Shown here one piece after another: positions 61,037 through 64,000 of a stretch of DNA of 64,000 nt. Under the pieces are notes generated by a model. The model did not search any database and was not told the DNA's origin. It was given only the letters and a program-made list of their open reading frames with translations. The DNA lies in NCBI GenBank assembly GCA_023441055.1, contig JAEZQY010000018.1, forward strand, positions 230,207-294,206, in the 5' to 3' direction. Within the stretch, counting starts at the first letter, position 1; each line of letters starts with the position of its first letter. The stretch is from Bacillota bacterium (GTDB lineage: Bacteria > Bacillota > Bacilli > Paenibacillales > UBA4045). The translations under genes and the position numbers were made by a program.

Positions 61037-62524
61037 ATGGGGAAGGCGACAGGGTTCCTGGAATATACACGTGAACTCCCTGTCGACCGTGATCCGCTAG
61101 AGCGGATTCACGATTGGCAGGAGTTTCATCACCATTTGGAGGAGAGTAAGCTTAGGGTTCAGGGGGCGCGCTGCATGGATTGTGGAGTGCCGTACTGTCA
61201 TACTGGATTGCCGCTGGGGGCGGCGGCCTCGGGCTGTCCGATCAATAATCTGATTCCCGAGTGGAATGATTTGGTGTATCGCGGATTGTGGAGAGAGGCG
61301 CTGGACCGGCTGCACAAGACGAATAACTTCCCTGAGTTCACGGGTCGCGTGTGTCCAGCACCGTGTGAGGGCTCCTGTACGGTCGGGTTGAACGATTCGC
61401 CGGTCGCGATCAAGTCGATCGAGCAGGCTATTGTGGATAAGGGCTTCGAGGAAGGGTGGATCGTTCCCGAGCCTCCGAAGAAGCGTACGGGCAAGCGCGT
61501 GGCGATTGTGGGCTCAGGCCCTGCCGGGCTCTCCGCTGCGGCGCAGTTGAACAAGGCGGGTCACTTGGTAACGGTGTATGAGCGCGCCGATCGCATCGGC
61601 GGTCTGCTCATGTATGGGATTCCGAATATGAAGCTGGATAAGCAGGCGATAGTGCAGCGACGTGTCGATATTCTGGCGGCTGAGGGCGTCCAGTTCATTA
61701 CGAATACGGAGATTGGCAAGGATGTTGCTACGTCGCAATTGGTAGAGGAGTATGATGCCGTTGTGCTATGCGGTGGTGCGACTAAGCCTCGCGAGCTGCA
61801 GATCGAAGGAAGCGATCTGAGCGGCGTCCGTTATGCGATGGATTACTTAACAGCGAATACGAAGAGCCTGTTGGATTCGAATCTGACAGATGGCAGGTAC
61901 ATCAATGCTTCAGGTAAGGATGTCATTGTAATCGGCGGCGGCGATACGGGCACGGACTGTGTGGCCACGGCCTTGCGGCATGGGTGCAATAGTGTGACGC
62001 AGTTCCAGCATAATGGTGCGCCGCCAACTTCACGGGCCACGAATAATCCATGGCCGGAATTCCCTAAGGTGCTGACGCTCGATTATGGGCATGAGGAGGC
62101 CAAGGCGGTCTACGGCTTGGATCCGCGCGAATTCGGTATCCGAACAGTGAGACTGGTGGGAGACGAGCATGGTCAGGTGAAGGAATTGCATACTGTCCGC
62201 ATGAGGTGGCGCTATGACGAGAGCGGTGAGCGTCATGCTGAAGATATTCCGGGAACGGAGCAGGTGTGGCCGGCGCAATTGGTTCTGCTCTCGATGGGCT
62301 TCACTGGACCAGAGCAGACCTTGATCGATCAGTTGGGTTTGGCGACGGATCGCCGCTCCAATGTGAAGGCCGCGCACGAGAAGTACACGACGAGTGTAGA
62401 AGGTGTATTCGCAGCTGGCGATATGCGTCGCGGACAATCGCTCGTCGTCTGGGCGATCAACGAAGGGCGCGGCGCTGCGCGTGAGGTCGATCGCTATCTG
62501 ATGGGACATACCAACCTGCCATAG
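61037..62524 (+). CDS. gltD: Glutamate synthase, small (beta) subunit
   Basis: The 495-residue NADPH-oxidising subunit passes electrons to the large subunit. N-terminal cysteines form the two 4Fe-4S cluster sites (Cys46, 49, 54, 67 and Cys106, 110, 114). The FAD motif VAIVGSGPAGLSAAAQL is near 153-169, and the NADPH motif VIVIGGGDTGTDCVATALRHG is near 294-314. A GDMRRGQSLVVWAI segment is near the end. ATG 61037 has GAGGAGG 9 bases upstream and lies 18 bases after the gltB stop. B. subtilis names it gltB. A terminator follows about 110 bases on. Confidence 0.97.
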   Translation: MGKATGFLEYTRELPVDRDPLERIHDWQEFHHHLEESKLRVQGARCMDCGVPYCHTGLPLGAAASGCPINNLIPEWNDLVYRGLWREALDRLHKTNNFPEFTGRVCPAPCEGSCTVGLNDSPVAIKSIEQAIVDKGFEEGWIVPEPPKKRTGKRVAIVGSGPAGLSAAAQLNKAGHLVTVYERADRIGGLLMYGIPNMKLDKQAIVQRRVDILAAEGVQFITNTEIGKDVATSQLVEEYDAVVLCGGATKPRELQIEGSDLSGVRYAMDYLTANTKSLLDSNLTDGRYINASGKDVIVIGGGDTGTDCVATALRHGCNSVTQFQHNGAPPTSRATNNPWPEFPKVLTLDYGHEEAKAVYGLDPREFGIRTVRLVGDEHGQVKELHTVRMRWRYDESGERHAEDIPGTEQVWPAQLVLLSMGFTGPEQTLIDQLGLATDRRSNVKAAHEKYTTSVEGVFAAGDMRRGQSLVVWAINEGRGAAREVDRYLMGHTNLP

Positions 62525-62636
62525 GAAGCTGTGGGGGGAGAATATTAAAGTATGTGGGCAACAAATATATAGACATTATGAGAGTGTCTTGCTATTATGT
62601 GGATTATATAACAGTGATTACGACTGCGTGAAGCAC

Positions 62637-62681
62637 ACGTCGTCTGTCTCTTCCAAGTGGAGAGCGGACGGCGTTTTTGTT
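62637..62681 (+). terminator. Terminator of the glutamate synthase operon
   Basis: ACGTCGTCTGTCTC (62637-62650) pairs with GAGAGCGGACGGCGT (62660-62674) through several G-U pairs, followed by TTTTTGTTT. Confidence 0.8.
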
Positions 62682-62726
62682 TCCAAGTGGAAGTTATGTG
62701 AGGAGGAGAGGTCGAAGTTGCAGTGC

Positions 62727-63100
62727 CGGAAAGTGAAGCTGCAGGGCGCAGAATGAGGTAACTGGTACGTGCAGCTTCGGAAAGTGATGCTGCAGGGCGC
62801 AGAATGAGGTAACTGGTACGCGCAGCTTCGGAAAGTGACGCTGCAGTGCGCAGAACGAGCTAACTGGTGCGTGCAGCTTCGGAAAGTGATGCTGCAGGGT
62901 GCGGAACGAGGTAACTGGTGCGTGCAGCTCCGGAAAGTGATGCTGCAGTGTGCGGAACGAGGTAACTGGTGCGTGCAGCTTCGGAAAGTGATGCTGCAGG
63001 GTGCGGAATGAGGTAAGCGGTGCTTGCAGTGCCGGAAAGTGATGCTACAGTGTGCGGAGTGAGGTAACTGGTGCATGCAGTGCTGAAAAGTGATGCTGCG
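62727..63100 (+). repeat. 51 bp tandem array, left part (about 7.3 units)
   Basis: The block CGGAAAGTGATGCTGCAG recurs at 62727, 62778, 62829, 62880, 62931, 62982, 63033 and (as CTGAAAAGTG) 63084, an exact 51 bp period. Each unit ends GAGGTAACTGGT-RYGTGCAG. Units differ at a few positions. Outside this array and the terminator the stretch 62525-63144 holds no gene. Confidence 0.95.
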
Positions 63101-63144
63101 TGCACAAGATGAGACGTCAATTAAAAAAGAAAAGGAGATTGATT

Positions 63145-63855
63145 ATGAGAAAACAGATCGGTAACAACTGGAATGGCAAGGTACCAGCAGATGTTAGGTG
63201 TGAGGAGGCGCTTAGCAGCTTATTGGAGGGACAGCAGAAAGAAGCATCTGGGCAAAGGTTGGCTTTATTAAAAAAGGAACTATCGAGCGAGAAGAAGTTG
63301 CTTCGAAGTGTAGTGTGGCCAGTCTTGCAATCATTTGAAGGCATAAGTCTTGAATTTGAAATTATAATTGAAAATGGCGTTCGTTTATATATCGATGCAG
63401 TGTATCACCCGTTGAGATTTGCCCTAGAATGTGAGGGGTATATGTTCCATGCAGAGAATATCACTAGGGAGCGATTCGATTTAGAGAAGAAGAAGGTACG
63501 TGCGATGCAGATGCAAGGATATCGATATATTCCATTTACCCGAGATGACTTAGATAAGCGGCCAGAACAATGTCGCCAATATCTAGCTACACTAATTCGT
63601 CAATTCTCGTCTTGCGATGATGATGCTTACTTTAGGTTATCTGTGTATGAACGCGAGATGATTCGATATGCAATTAGATTGAATCGACCGTTCAAGGTCG
63701 CAGATGTATGTTATTGCTTACAGATCGGTAAAACTGCCGGGTATCAAGTGATTCGCAAAATGATGAATAATCGCTTGTGCGTCGCTGTCGGAACAGGAGT
63801 ACACCGATTTCATGAATTCGTGCTAACACCTAATGCTGTAAACTTTGCAATTTGA
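63145..63855 (+). CDS. DUF559/Vsr-like nuclease with winged-helix-like tail, inside a repeat array
   Basis: The 236-residue protein has a PD-(D/E)XK-type core: YIDAVYHPLRFALECEG with Asp84, Glu95 and Glu97, then RERFDLEKKKVRAMQMQGYRYIPF (108-131). This is the order seen in DUF559 and very-short-patch-repair-like endonucleases. Residues about 165-236 look like a winged helix (FKVADVCYCLQIGKTAGYQVIRKMM). The first about 70 residues are helical. ATG 63145 is chosen behind AAAGGAG. The gene is clearly more A+T rich than its neighbours and is flanked on both sides by the same 51 bp repeats. No methylase, transposase or integrase gene is visible. Nuclease activity is inferred from the fold pattern. 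Confidence 0.7.
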   Translation: MRKQIGNNWNGKVPADVRCEEALSSLLEGQQKEASGQRLALLKKELSSEKKLLRSVVWPVLQSFEGISLEFEIIIENGVRLYIDAVYHPLRFALECEGYMFHAENITRERFDLEKKKVRAMQMQGYRYIPFTRDDLDKRPEQCRQYLATLIRQFSSCDDDAYFRLSVYEREMIRYAIRLNRPFKVADVCYCLQIGKTAGYQVIRKMMNNRLCVAVGTGVHRFHEFVLTPNAVNFAI

Positions 63856-63861
63856 TTAGAA

Positions 63862-64000
63862 ACAGTAACTGGTGCATGTAAGTGCTGGAAAGTGAAGCTG
63901 CAGGGCGCAGAATGAGGTAACTGGTACGTGCAGCTTCGGAAAGTGATGCTGCAGGGCGCAGAATGAGGTAACTGGTACGCGCAGCTTCGGAAAGTGATGC
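63862..64000 (+). repeat. 51 bp tandem array, right part (continues beyond window)
   Basis: After the nuclease-like gene the same units resume (CTGGAAAGTGAAGCTGCAG at about 63885, then every 51 bp) and run off the window end. The first two full units carry the same variant bases in the same order as the first units of the left array. Confidence 0.93.

Noticed and set aside
62618..63120. Long minus-strand reading frames through the 51 bp array giving 17-residue repeats
   Set aside because: A 51 bp period keeps any stop-free frame open. More than one frame is open, there is no ribosome site, and the composition is not protein-like. Treated as non-coding repeat.
62727..64000. CRISPR array
   Set aside because: The units are contiguous and fully similar along their length. 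There are no unique spacers and no cas genes.
1..64000. tRNA, rRNA or riboswitch genes
   Set aside because: Reading both strands I found no T-loop/anticodon-loop arrangement, no rRNA landmark and no recognisable riboswitch core.

Overview
The window looks like a chromosomal segment of a Paenibacillus-type endospore former (Bacillota, Paenibacillaceae). The reasons are S-layer-homology (SLH) surface proteins, an LplB/YtcP-type sugar ABC transporter with YesM/YesN-type sensing, cre boxes, a YjcZ-type sporulation micro-protein, a YhfH-type zinc ribbon, frequent GTG/TTG starts behind strong Shine-Dalgarno sites, and moderate to high G+C. I see no rRNA, tRNA, transposase, prophage or CRISPR array.

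Layout. 1-3.2 kb: end of an FAD-linked oxidase, a half-size MFS protein, and a LytS-like kinase with a LuxR-output regulator. 3.2-9.2 kb: a large SLH lipoprotein, a small unknown protein, then a nitrilase and a GNAT acetyltransferase side by side. 9.3-14.2 kb: a serine hydrolase, an AgrC/AgrA-like two-component pair and a lipoprotein. 14.2-20.3 kb: a DUF2157/GDYXXLXY membrane protein, a small membrane protein and an RND exporter.

20.4-33.8 kb is the most coherent accessory block. It holds two permeases, a double-sensor YesM-like kinase, a solute-binding lipoprotein, an FAD oxidoreductase, a short YesN-like regulator, a cytoplasmic sialidase-fold protein, an N-acetylneuraminate-lyase-like aldolase, an HpcH/HpaI-type aldolase, an unassigned TIM-barrel protein and a second sialidase-fold protein. 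Two cre-bearing promoters of matching design drive it. It reads as a catabolite-repressed uptake and breakdown route for an acidic or ulosonic sugar. It lacks recognisable NanE, NanK, NagA and NagB, so the pathway is not the standard sialate route.

34-45.3 kb: a propeller-like membrane protein, an FGGY kinase, a hemerythrin plus YhfH operon behind an Fnr-type site, an SLH-CAP protein, a radical SAM enzyme, a nitroreductase, a racemase-family protein lacking its first catalytic Cys, and an oxalate/formate-type transporter behind a second Fnr-type site with identical spacing. 45.3-55.5 kb: a heterodimeric ABC exporter behind a LexA-like box, a YcgQ/YcgR-type pair behind a Zur-like box, a YjcZ micro-protein, a nucleotidyltransferase, an Hsp20-like protein, a phosphotransferase and a glycosyltransferase. 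56.4-62.5 kb: both subunits of glutamate synthase.

Several intergenic gaps are filled with repeats: arrays of a TGCA-centred imperfect palindrome, and minisatellites with 43, 51, 71 and 74 bp periods. At the right end an A+T-rich gene for a DUF559/Vsr-like nuclease with a winged-helix-like tail sits inside an array of 51 bp repeats. That unit and the sialidase-fold/aldolase block are the two best candidates for something undescribed.
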